Source of the DNA: Pseudomonadota bacterium
GTDB taxonomy: Bacteria; Desulfobacterota; JADFVX01
Assembly: GCA_015222555.1 (NCBI GenBank)
Contig: JADFVM010000076.1
Span: 1 to 14,715, forward strand
Direction of reading: 5' to 3'
Length of the DNA stretch: 14,715 nt
Part shown: positions 1 through 5,486 of the stretch, in pieces
Position numbering within the stretch: position 1 is the first letter of the stretch
Layout: each line of letters begins with the position of its first letter
Notes under the pieces: generated by a model
Database searches by the model: none
Told to the model about the DNA's origin: nothing
The model's input: only the letters and a program-made list of their open reading frames with translations
Made by a program: the position numbers and the translations under genes

Positions 1-1
1 A

Positions 2-247
2 AGTGATGAGGCTGATCACATTTTAATTTTAAGGCCAAAAGATAAAATGGACTCAGTCAAAACCCTGGTCTTTACTGTGGACAAGGAGACCTTCAACATC
101 AAGAAGAGTGTGTTAACGGATCTCTACGATAATGTGACTACCGTTAGATTAAGTGAATTTAAAATTAATAACGGACTAAAGAATTCACTATTTGAATTTA
201 TTCCCCCTGAAGGGGTTGAGATAGTGACGCCGCCAGCCATGCCATAA
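2..247 (+). CDS. lolA: LolA, outer-membrane lipoprotein carrier protein (3' part only)
   Basis: The reading frame is open from the left edge of the window to a TAA stop, giving the last 81 residues of a protein that is normally about 200 residues long; the start lies outside. LolA is the periplasmic chaperone that takes lipoproteins from the inner-membrane LolCDE complex to LolB at the outer membrane. The visible part matches the LolA C-terminal region: strands around ILRPKDKMDSVK and LVFTVDKETFNIKK, then 'NVTTVRLSEFKINNGL' and the closing 'SLFEFIPPEGVEIV', which is typical of the family. The next gene, yajQ, follows after 22 nt on the same strand and has its own strong ribosome site, so the two probably share a transcript. 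An internal ATG at 47 is in frame, but the open frame upstream is clearly LolA too, so it is not the start. Confidence 0.85.
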   Translation, partial: SDEADHILILRPKDKMDSVKTLVFTVDKETFNIKKSVLTDLYDNVTTVRLSEFKINNGLKNSLFEFIPPEGVEIVTPPAMP

Positions 248-269
248 ATAACTGTTAGGAGGTTTTGAA

Positions 270-755
270 ATGCCGACATTTGACATTGTATCAAAGGTTG
301 ATATGCAGGAGGTTGATAACGCTGTCAATCAGGCGAAAAAAGAGATTGCTCAAAGGTATGATTTTAAAGGGACTAAGAGCGAAATTACCCTGGAAAAGGA
401 TTCCATTACCGTTCTTGGCGATGATGATTATAAATTACAGGCTGTCATCGATATTTTACAATCCAAAATAATCAAGCGGGGAATCTCCTTAAAGTCCCTT
501 GATTATGGTACAAAGGCAGAGGCCTCAGGGCAAATGATGCGGCAGGTCGTGGGCATCAAACAGGGGATATCCAAGGAAAAGGGTAAAGAGATCAACAAGA
601 TCATCAAGGATACAAAGATGAAGGTGCAAAGCCAGATTCAGGACGATCAGGTGCGGGTGACGGCAAAGAAGATTGATGATCTTCAGGAGGTCATTCAGCT
701 TTTAAAGGGAAAAGACCTCGATGTGGATTTGCAGTTTGTTAATATGCGGAGTTGA
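270..755 (+). CDS. yajQ: YajQ family nucleotide (cyclic di-GMP)-binding protein
   Basis: This 161-residue protein has the full usual length of the YajQ/UPF0234 family. The N-terminus 'MPTFDIVSKVDMQEVDNA' and the following 'RYDFKGTKSEI' are family hallmarks, and the C-terminus 'DLDVDLQFVNMRS' is close to the conserved end. Family members fold as two ferredoxin-like domains. In Xanthomonas and Pseudomonas, YajQ-type proteins bind cyclic di-GMP and affect transcription; in E. coli the protein was described as binding nucleotides or tRNA. Which ligand applies here cannot be read from the sequence. The start is well supported by AGGAGG at 256-261, eight bases before the ATG. The gene lies 22 nt after lolA. 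No convincing terminator follows; the next gene is on the opposite strand, about 370 nt away. Confidence 0.93.
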   Translation: MPTFDIVSKVDMQEVDNAVNQAKKEIAQRYDFKGTKSEITLEKDSITVLGDDDYKLQAVIDILQSKIIKRGISLKSLDYGTKAEASGQMMRQVVGIKQGISKEKGKEINKIIKDTKMKVQSQIQDDQVRVTAKKIDDLQEVIQLLKGKDLDVDLQFVNMRS

Positions 756-1126
756 TGGATTCAGGGAACCTTTTATTTGATGTGACTTTCACAGCTAAAT
801 AACTTTCGGGAATGGATCATTCAAGGATTACGGTTTGAAATCTGCTGCTTTTCGAGGAAGGATGTTTTTATTGAAGAGGAAAGAATCGTTAAAAGCCCTG
901 GAATTTTCTGAAATGCAGCCAGCAGGAAAATCAGGCCCTTTTAGGGCCAAAGCAAGGCCACGTCCTCTGGGCGTGGATTCTTTACTGATAGGATGATTTA
1001 AGGATTAACATGCAGCTTCCAGACAAAGCCAGACAGAAATATCGGAGGGGGAAACGGTTTTTAGCAATAAATGCTTTGATTGTTTTTAAGCTATCATGGG
1101 CAACCTAATTCCTTCAAGGACAGCAA
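756..1126. other. Intergenic region between convergent yajQ and cytochrome gene
   Basis: No recognisable gene lies in these 371 bases. They hold two neighbouring hairpins. One is GGCCC/GGGCC (934-938 with 944-948, loop TTTTA). The other is CCACG/CGTGG (958-962 with 972-976), extendable by two GC pairs with one bulged T. Neither is followed by a T-run, so they are poor candidates for intrinsic terminators. Two tiny + strand ORFs are visible. A 44-codon one at 862-996 has GAGGAAGG directly against its ATG, which is poor spacing. A 32-codon one at 1010-1108 begins MQLPDKARQKYRRG and has AAGGA six bases before its ATG. I do not recognise either and do not call them genes. Confidence 0.6.
934..976. 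other. Tandem hairpins after yajQ
   Basis: Two short GC-rich stem-loops stand 9 nt apart: GGCCC-TTTTA-GGGCC at 934-948, and CCACG with CGTGG at 958-976. They could slow transcription or protect the yajQ mRNA 3' end, but there is no U-tract. The pairing is seen in the sequence; the role is a guess. Confidence 0.4.
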
Positions 1127-1885
1127 TTACTTTATGCGCTCCGGTTCATGACAGGCAACACACAAAGTGTTTAGCTCTTTTCTTATATCTTCGAGGTTAG
1201 CCTTCTTTTTATTAATTATCTCTTTCTGTATTTTACCCTCTACCTCTTCAATTCGGCGGATAAATTTTCCTCTATCTATAATAACTCCGGATGGCTCTGC
1301 ATCCGGAAAGGTGGTTTTTATAAGATCAATATAATAGGTGGTAAGTTTCAGTTGCTTTTCAACCCTGTCGCCTAAATCCTTCCTCTCCCTATAGATTCTT
1401 GCCTGATCGAGATGGTCTGACACCTTATGTATATACTCCCCGAATAACGTAGTGCGGTACGGCATGCGGAAAAGGTATTCAAGCTTTACCCCCTTATGAC
1501 AGGTAACGCACATATTGAAAACTTCTTGTGAGAAAGATTTGGATAGCTCAGATGCCCTGTACTTAACCGCACCTCTAAGGTCGGCTGCCATACTCTGAAG
1601 CTGCGTTATACGGTCTATAAACAGCTTTTTGTCAAGTTTGCTGCCATCCTTGTTTATTTCAGGAATGTATTTTTGAGCCAGGGCTATGGATTCTTCCAGA
1701 TCCCGCAAGTGTATATCCGCAATATCATATTTTTTCAGGGAATGGCTGATTTCGGCGTGGTTATAACTGTCAAAGATTTTGTGCATATAATACTTGAACT
1801 CAAGGGAAGAAGGTTCCCCGGCCCACAAAGTAGCGGCGCAAAATGTATAGGCAGTGATAAAAAACAAAATGAGCAGCTTTTTCAT
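1127..1885 (-). CDS. Secreted diheme c-type cytochrome with internal domain duplication
   Basis: This 252-residue protein begins with a clear Sec signal peptide (MKKLLILFFITAYTFCAATLWAG, cleavage near residue 22), so it should act in the periplasm. It has two c-type heme-attachment motifs, CVTCH at 126-130 and CVACH at 242-246. The mature part looks like two copies of one helical domain, each ending in its heme motif. 'YMHK' at 33-36 and 'YIHK' at 151-154 start matching segments, and the distances to the hemes are nearly equal (93 and 91 residues). A heme motif at the C-terminal end of a helical domain recalls class II (cytochrome c'-like) proteins. The conserved His35/His153 (or Met34) might be distal ligands, but this is inference. 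GGAG lies eight bases before the ATG. Electron transfer is likely; the partner is unknown, and no oxidoreductase gene is adjacent. Confidence 0.85.
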   Translation of the reverse strand: MKKLLILFFITAYTFCAATLWAGEPSSLEFKYYMHKIFDSYNHAEISHSLKKYDIADIHLRDLEESIALAQKYIPEINKDGSKLDKKLFIDRITQLQSMAADLRGAVKYRASELSKSFSQEVFNMCVTCHKGVKLEYLFRMPYRTTLFGEYIHKVSDHLDQARIYRERKDLGDRVEKQLKLTTYYIDLIKTTFPDAEPSGVIIDRGKFIRRIEEVEGKIQKEIINKKKANLEDIRKELNTLCVACHEPERIK

Positions 1886-1911
1886 GAAAGCATCTCCATG
1901 GCTAATATGTT

Positions 1912-2037
1912 TTATAGGCTTTTGATGTGATGCGGTAATTTGAGGCAGTCCACAACTACAAAGCGCCCCATTTTTTCCAGATCTTCATTATTTTTCACAA
2001 TCCACGAATTATTGATAGTATAAATAGTATCAGACAT
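1912..2037 (-). CDS. Possible 41-residue small protein upstream of the cytochrome gene
   Basis: A short open frame on the same strand as the diheme cytochrome ends 26 nt before that gene's start. It reads MSDTIYTINNSW...MGRFVVVDCLKLPHHIKSL and has the composition of a real soluble peptide, with one Cys at residue 31. A second in-frame ATG at 2046 would add three residues. No clear ribosome-binding site precedes either start, which argues against translation. The frame is closed by a TAA about 30 nt further upstream, so it is not simply the tail of a long gene, though it could be the remnant of one. I do not recognise the family. Confidence 0.3.
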   Translation of the reverse strand: MSDTIYTINNSWIVKNNEDLEKMGRFVVVDCLKLPHHIKSL

Positions 2038-2155
2038 AAATACCATTTGCAAATGACTAATGGAAGCGTTTTATAAACGGAAGGGTCAAAAAATCACACT
2101 TTCAGAAGTTATGATTTCTTGTTGGTTCATGTTTGTAACTTGAAGCAACAAAGTT

Positions 2156-2271
2156 GTCATGCTGAGTTTATCGAAGCATCTTTTTTTTAACGACAAGGCA
2201 CTTCGGCAAGCTCAGTGCGACGAATGATGGTTATGGTGAGCCAGTCGGACCATGAGCCCTTCGACAGGTTC
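2156..2271. repeat. Dispersed palindromic repeat cluster (CTTCG-CAAGCTCAG type)
   Basis: Two imperfect hairpins follow each other. The first pairs CTGAGTTTATCGAAG (2162-2176) with CTTCGGCAAGCTCAG (2201-2215), with three differences in fifteen positions. The second pairs GAGCCAGTCGGA (2238-2249) with TTCGACAGGTTC (2260-2271), nine of twelve positions. Words of the kind 'cttcgacaagctcag' and 'gagcccttcgacaggttc' are familiar as intergenic palindromes scattered through many environmental proteobacterial genomes. That recollection is general and was not checked here. Edges are approximate. Confidence 0.6.
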
Positions 2272-2341
2272 TTTGCTGAACCAAGCGCACATATGAATGA
2301 AGTGTATAGGTTCAGATTGTAAACCTGAGCCAACCAAGTAC

Positions 2342-2458
2342 TCACCCGATAGTTGAATAGATTTCACCATCTATCCACATAGCCTGAGCAAAACCACCGA
2401 TATAGCGAATCTTCAATCCTTCCTCCTCAAGAGGGGGAGAGGATATTCCAAATAACAT
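2342..2458 (-). pseudogene. Probable gene fragment, pyridoxamine-phosphate-oxidase/HugZ-like, joined to repeat sequence
   Basis: A 38-codon open frame begins MLFGISSPPLEEEG and continues LKIRYIGGFAQAMWIDGEIYSTIG. Its first part is the translation of a dispersed CT/AG-rich palindrome (about 2418-2441). The second part resembles the 'hydrophobic-x-Y/F-I/V-GGF-G/A-x-A-x-W' segment that I associate with flavin-binding split-barrel proteins of the PNPOx/HugZ group. In those proteins this segment lies mid-protein and is followed by dozens more residues, whereas here a TGA closes the frame straight after it. I therefore read this as a decayed fragment whose upstream part was lost or replaced at a repeat, not a working gene. 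The family match is from memory of the motif and is uncertain. Confidence 0.35.
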
Positions 2459-2463
2459 GGTTG

Positions 2464-2820
2464 CTATTTGGCAACAACGTCGACGCATTTTCTTAAAAAT
2501 ACCTTCCCTGTGCCATCCTCGATAATGTAATAAATAGCATCCTTTTGGGCTTTTATTTTTTTCTCAGGAATGCCGGCATCAGAAACGCCTTCAACATAGG
2601 CAATGGTGCTTCCTTTTGGCCGCCACGTGACACCCTTGATCTTGCCGAGTTTCTTGCCGCGCAAGATTGGCGGGTTATTAAAACTATTGTTTCCCGTTTT
2701 TCCCACATTGGGGCAATAGCGTTCTGAAACGCCGGGGCATTCATTTGTCCACCTGTTCTCGGCGGCAGTACTTATCAAAGGTATCAATGTCAATATCAAT
2801 AATGTAATCAATGCTTTCAT
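2464..2820 (-). CDS. Small secreted protein of unknown function
   Basis: I chose the ATG at 2818-2820 because GGAGAGAG stands just upstream of it and because it begins a proper signal peptide (MKALITLLILTLIPLISTAA, cleavage near residue 20). The frame is open for another 40 codons upstream, but that part is not signal-like and has no ribosome site. The 118-residue precursor gives a mature protein of about 98 residues that should be periplasmic or secreted. It has three cysteines (28, 36 and 112); 28 and 36 sit in 'ECPGVSERYCPN' and could form a disulfide. There is no heme-binding CxxCH and no lipobox. The C-terminal half alternates short hydrophobic strands (STIAYVEGV, DAIYYIIEDG, KVFLRKCVDVV), suggesting a small beta-rich domain. 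I do not recognise the family. It lies on the same strand as the diheme cytochrome but far from it, so a link is unproven. Confidence 0.65.
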   Translation of the reverse strand: MKALITLLILTLIPLISTAAENRWTNECPGVSERYCPNVGKTGNNSFNNPPILRGKKLGKIKGVTWRPKGSTIAYVEGVSDAGIPEKKIKAQKDAIYYIIEDGTGKVFLRKCVDVVAK

Positions 2821-2950
2821 TTCTCTCTCCTTTTTTATTAGATCTGGAGTTGCCCTTTTCGATTCATTCTTAAATTGAAAAAAACAGACATGATCTGACA
2901 AAACGTTTATCCCCCCACAATTAAAACTGACGTCTATCAATATATCTAAA

Positions 2951-3020
2951 TCCCTCCTGACCTCCCTTTAAGAAAGGGAGGGATGTTAATCTCCCCCTTT
3001 GTAAAGGGGGATTAAGGGGG
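2951..3020. repeat. Dispersed palindromic repeat pair (CTCCCTTT-AAAGGGAG type)
   Basis: Two hairpins stand in tandem. CCTCCCTTT (2961-2969) pairs perfectly with AAAGGGAGG (2973-2981) across a 3-nt loop. CCCCCTTT (2993-3000) pairs perfectly with AAAGGGGG (3003-3010), with a 2-nt gap that would open to a 4-nt loop. A related palindrome (cctcctcaagaggggg) lies at about 2421-2436. Repeats of this build are common between genes in many deltaproteobacterial and other environmental genomes (general recollection). The hairpins could also act as weak terminators for leftward transcripts. Confidence 0.65.
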
Positions 3021-3109
3021 ATTTAAACTGTCAAATCTATCAATCTACTTCTTTCGACCCAATACTACACCTGTTTGTAAAATCCCTCTTTATTTTTCCT
3101 CGATGACTA

Positions 3110-3118
3110 TGGCATAAT
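3110..3118 (+). promoter_or_regulatory. Candidate extended -10 element upstream of queC
   Basis: TGGCATAAT fits the extended -10 pattern TG-n-TATAAT with one mismatch and lies 28 nt before the queC ATG. No good -35 box stands 17 nt upstream. The same nine bases recur at 5325-5333. Weak call. Confidence 0.3.
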
Positions 3119-3145
3119 CGTTGACTGAAATAGAGAATAAATTTG

Positions 3146-3856
3146 ATGGCCCTTTCAAAAAAGAAAAAGAGTATTGTCCTCCTTTCAGGGGGGCTCGATT
3201 CAGCAGTATCCTTTAAAAAGGTATTCGGTGAAACAGATATTGTTCTGACGCTCACCTTTGATTATGGGCAGAGGGCGGCAAAAAAGGAAATTGAAGCAGC
3301 TGGGGCTATATCGAAACTCTTCAATGTTGACCATAAGGTGATCGACCTTCCCTGGCTGAAAGAGCTTACCACAACGGCGCTTGTGGAACTGAGTGAATCT
3401 ATGCCACGCCTGGATAGGTCAGAGCTTGACGACCTTAGCAAAGCGGGCCAGTCAGCTGAAAATGTCTGGGTGCCAAACAGGAACGGTGTTTTTATCAATA
3501 TAGCGGCCGCTTTTTGCGAGGCCCTTGAGGCTGATCATGTGGTCACAGGATTTAACGCTGAGGAAGCGGCAACATTTCCCGATAACTCTAAGGCTTTTGT
3601 TGAGGCGGTCAATGGCTCACTGAGCTACTCGACACTAACGAAGGCAAGTGTTATTGCTCCAACGGCGGAACTTAACAAAAGGGAGATTATCAAACTTGCC
3701 CTTGAAATCGGCGCCCCTCTTGATCTTGTCTGGAGCTGTTATGAGGGTGACGAAAGAATGTGTGGTCAATGTGAGTCCTGTCTTCGCTTAAGGAGAGGGC
3801 TTGAATCGGAAAATAAAAATCTGGCAGATAAGTTTTTCCCTGAGAAAATAAAATAA
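3146..3856 (+). CDS. queC: QueC, 7-cyano-7-deazaguanine (preQ0) synthase
   Basis: QueC converts 7-carboxy-7-deazaguanine to preQ0 using ATP and ammonia, a cytoplasmic step in making queuosine for tRNA. The 236-residue protein has the PP-loop ATP-pyrophosphatase motif SGGLDS at 14-19 and 'VWVPNRNGVFINIAAAFCEA' in the middle, as in the family. Its C-terminal zinc site has Cys198, Cys206, Cys209 and Cys212 (C-x7-C-x2-C-x2-C). I start at the ATG at 3146; an in-frame TTG directly before it is possible. The ribosome site is weak (GAG about eleven bases upstream). No queD, queE or queF is visible nearby, so the rest of the pathway is elsewhere. The malic enzyme gene follows after 16 nt, suggesting co-transcription without an obvious functional link. 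Confidence 0.95.
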   Translation: MALSKKKKSIVLLSGGLDSAVSFKKVFGETDIVLTLTFDYGQRAAKKEIEAAGAISKLFNVDHKVIDLPWLKELTTTALVELSESMPRLDRSELDDLSKAGQSAENVWVPNRNGVFINIAAAFCEALEADHVVTGFNAEEAATFPDNSKAFVEAVNGSLSYSTLTKASVIAPTAELNKREIIKLALEIGAPLDLVWSCYEGDERMCGQCESCLRLRRGLESENKNLADKFFPEKIK

Positions 3857-3872
3857 ATACAGGAGTTGATCA

Positions 3873-5264
3873 ATGAGAAGACCCAGCGCAAGTTTTACCT
3901 TTATTATCCGGGCAAAGCTCAAAAGTGAGGTTGGAATTTTGGGAAAGGTTTTCTCTGCCATCGGTGAGCATGGTGGTGATGTGGGCGCCGTTGATATTGT
4001 TGATGTTGAAAAGGGACTTGTTGTCAGGGACATAACCGTGAGGGCACGGGACGAGAAACACGGTAAAGAGATCGTTGAGGCGTTAACCGCGCTCGATTAT
4101 GTTGAAGTCGTAAATGTTTCCGACAGGACATTCCTCATGCACCTTGGGGGTAAGATTGAAATCAGGAATAAGGCCCCCCTGAAAACCAGAGAAGATCTTT
4201 CCATGGCCTATACGCCCGGCGTTGCGCGAATCTGCATGGCCATTTATGAGGACAAAAGTAAGGCCTATAACCTGACGATCAAGAAAAACAGTGTGGCAAT
4301 CGTTACAGACGGAACGGCAGTGCTTGGTTTGGGAAATATCGGTCCCGAGGCGGCCATGCCCGTCATGGAAGGAAAGGCGATGCTTTTTAAGGAATTTGCA
4401 AATATCGATGCCTACCCTATATGTCTGAATACCACCGATGTCGATGAAATAGTCAATGTTGTCAAGGCCATATCGCCCGGTTTTGGCGGCGTCAACCTTG
4501 AAGACATAGCGGCCCCACGGTGTTTTGAAATCGAACAGAGATTGTATGAAGAACTGGATATACCCGTTTTTCATGATGACCAGCACGGCACCGCCATTGT
4601 TGCTCTGGCGGCACTGATGAACGCCCTTAAGGTCGTCGGGAAAAAAATGGAGGACCTGAAGGTGGTGATAAGCGGCATGGGGGCTGCCGGTATTGCCTGC
4701 GCAAAGATGATTATGGCCGCAGGCGCAAGAAACGTCATTGGTTGCGACAGGACTGGTGCCATATACAGGGGCAGAGAGATAGGTATGAACGACCAGAAGC
4801 AGTGGTTTGCCGAGAACAGCAATCCTGAAAATGAAATGGGAAGCCTTAAGGATGCCATCAGGGGCGCCGATTTCTTCCTCGGTGTTTCAGCGCCCGGTCT
4901 GATTGACAGGCAGGATGTGGAGAATATGAATTCAGACGCCATCGTCTTTGCCCTTGCCAACCCTGAACCTGAAGTGGCGCCGGAAGATATAGAGGGGGTA
5001 GCCAGGATAGTGGCTACGGGCCGTTCCGATTATATCAATCAGATAAATAATGTTTTATGCTTCCCCGGCATATTCAGGGGCGTTCTAGACTCCAAGGCAC
5101 ATGAGATCAGTGCCTCCATGAAGCTGGCGGCAGCTCAGGCGATTGCCTCTGTCATTCCGGAGTCGGAGCTAAGTGAGGAATATGTAATCCCCAGTGTTTT
5201 TAATAAGGAGGTCGCCCCGGCTGTTGCCGCGGCTGTTGCAAAAGCGGCCCGGCAAGAAGGGTAA
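3873..5264 (+). CDS. Malic enzyme with N-terminal ACT domain (oxaloacetate-decarboxylating malate dehydrogenase)
   Basis: The enzyme oxidatively decarboxylates malate to pyruvate and CO2 with NAD(P). In the 463 residues, positions 1-80 form an ACT-like regulatory domain ('FTFIIRAKLKSEVGILGKV...GGDVGAVDIVDV' split over two elements). The malic-enzyme core follows: AYTPGVA with catalytic Tyr113, the Lys at 168 in MEGKAMLFKEF, metal ligands Glu210-Asp211 (LEDI) and Asp235/Asp236 (FHDDQHGTA), then a Rossmann GMGAAG at 268-273. Asp292 after the second strand (CDRTGAI) favours NAD over NADP, but this is tentative. AGGAG precedes the ATG. The short bacterial form is normally about 400 residues, so the extra length is the ACT domain. 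An amino acid or another small effector may bind there; which one cannot be told from the sequence. Confidence 0.93.
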   Translation: MRRPSASFTFIIRAKLKSEVGILGKVFSAIGEHGGDVGAVDIVDVEKGLVVRDITVRARDEKHGKEIVEALTALDYVEVVNVSDRTFLMHLGGKIEIRNKAPLKTREDLSMAYTPGVARICMAIYEDKSKAYNLTIKKNSVAIVTDGTAVLGLGNIGPEAAMPVMEGKAMLFKEFANIDAYPICLNTTDVDEIVNVVKAISPGFGGVNLEDIAAPRCFEIEQRLYEELDIPVFHDDQHGTAIVALAALMNALKVVGKKMEDLKVVISGMGAAGIACAKMIMAAGARNVIGCDRTGAIYRGREIGMNDQKQWFAENSNPENEMGSLKDAIRGADFFLGVSAPGLIDRQDVENMNSDAIVFALANPEPEVAPEDIEGVARIVATGRSDYINQINNVLCFPGIFRGVLDSKAHEISASMKLAAAQAIASVIPESELSEEYVIPSVFNKEVAPAVAAAVAKAARQEG

Positions 5265-5486
5265 AAAAAGTATCAATAATGTAAAGAATTATTAGTAACC
5301 TAGAAATAATGTTCTGCGATTTTCTGGCATAATATTATTTAGCTTCGCACAATCGCCTTTGGAAGCAATGCTACGAAGACTTGATTACGTGAAGGCACTT
5401 ATCCGGTTCATCCGGGCCAGAGGGGGCTCGGATTATGCCATCGCGATTTAAGCGAGGCAAACAACATATTTGATTGGAGTATATAA
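5265..5486 (+). other. Region after malic enzyme: structured leader and a 27-codon ORF
   Basis: This stretch begins with an AT-rich part containing TGGCATAAT at 5325-5333 (a possible extended -10 without a -35). It continues into a GC-richer, strongly foldable segment at 5394-5439. It also encodes a 27-codon open frame at 5368-5451 (MLRRLDYVKALIRF... ending YAIAI). No good ribosome site precedes that ATG (GGAAG is only two bases away). Whether it is a leader peptide, a decayed copy of the following small gene, or simply RNA structure is unresolved. Confidence 0.5.
5394..5439 (+). other. Strong nested stem-loop (possible regulatory RNA leader)
   Basis: The nine-base arms ATCCGGGCC (5410-5418) and GGCTCGGAT (5425-5433) pair fully with one G-U, around a 6-nt loop AGAGGG. 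Outside them GGCA (5394-5397) can pair with TGCC (5436-5439). A T-run does not follow, so it is not a standard terminator. The structure ends 48 nt before the small gene at 5487. I could not match it to a known riboswitch class. Confidence 0.5.

Larger units (their letters stand above)
1886..2463. other. Accessory intergenic region with repeats and gene remnants
   Basis: About 580 bases lie between two minus-strand genes. They contain the possible 41-codon ORF (1912-2037), an imperfect inverted repeat GATAGTA/TAGTATC at 2014-2031, a cluster of palindromic repeats (2156-2271) and a likely gene fragment (2342-2458). Between 2047 and 2155 I see nothing that I can name. The mix of broken coding sequence and repeats suggests a site that tolerates insertions. 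Confidence 0.6.
2821..3145. other. Divergent intergenic region with palindromic repeats
   Basis: The 325 bases between the minus-strand secreted-protein gene and queC hold a repeat pair at about 2951-3020 and a candidate extended -10 element at 3110-3118. Otherwise I see no gene. Promoters for both neighbours must lie here, but none has a good -35 box. Confidence 0.55.

Noticed and set aside
2821..2940. The 40-codon upstream extension of the secreted-protein gene
   Set aside because: It would bury the signal peptide inside the protein; the internal ATG at 2820 has a good ribosome site and a proper signal sequence.
2156..3020. A CRISPR array in the repeat-rich stretch
   Set aside because: The repeats are few, imperfect, of two unrelated kinds and not regularly spaced; no cas gene is near.
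3109..3126. Possible sigma-54 promoter before queC (TGGCATAATCGTTGAC)
   Set aside because: It fits TGGCA-N6-TTG well, but the nearly invariant -12 GC is GA here, so the extended -10 reading is preferred.
3041..3145. preQ1 riboswitch upstream of queC
   Set aside because: The gene context would fit and a 'ccctctttattttt' tract resembles the 3' side, but there is no matching 5' stem arm and no pseudoknot pairing that I can draw.
3873..5264. A phosphotransacetylase-fused MaeB-type malic enzyme
   Set aside because: The protein ends at residue 463 soon after the Rossmann domain; the extra domain is the N-terminal ACT, with no C-terminal PTA domain.
5401..5415. A tRNA T-arm-like sequence (CCGGTTCATCCGG)
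   Set aside because: The loop is too short and there is no acceptor stem, D-arm or anticodon arm around it.
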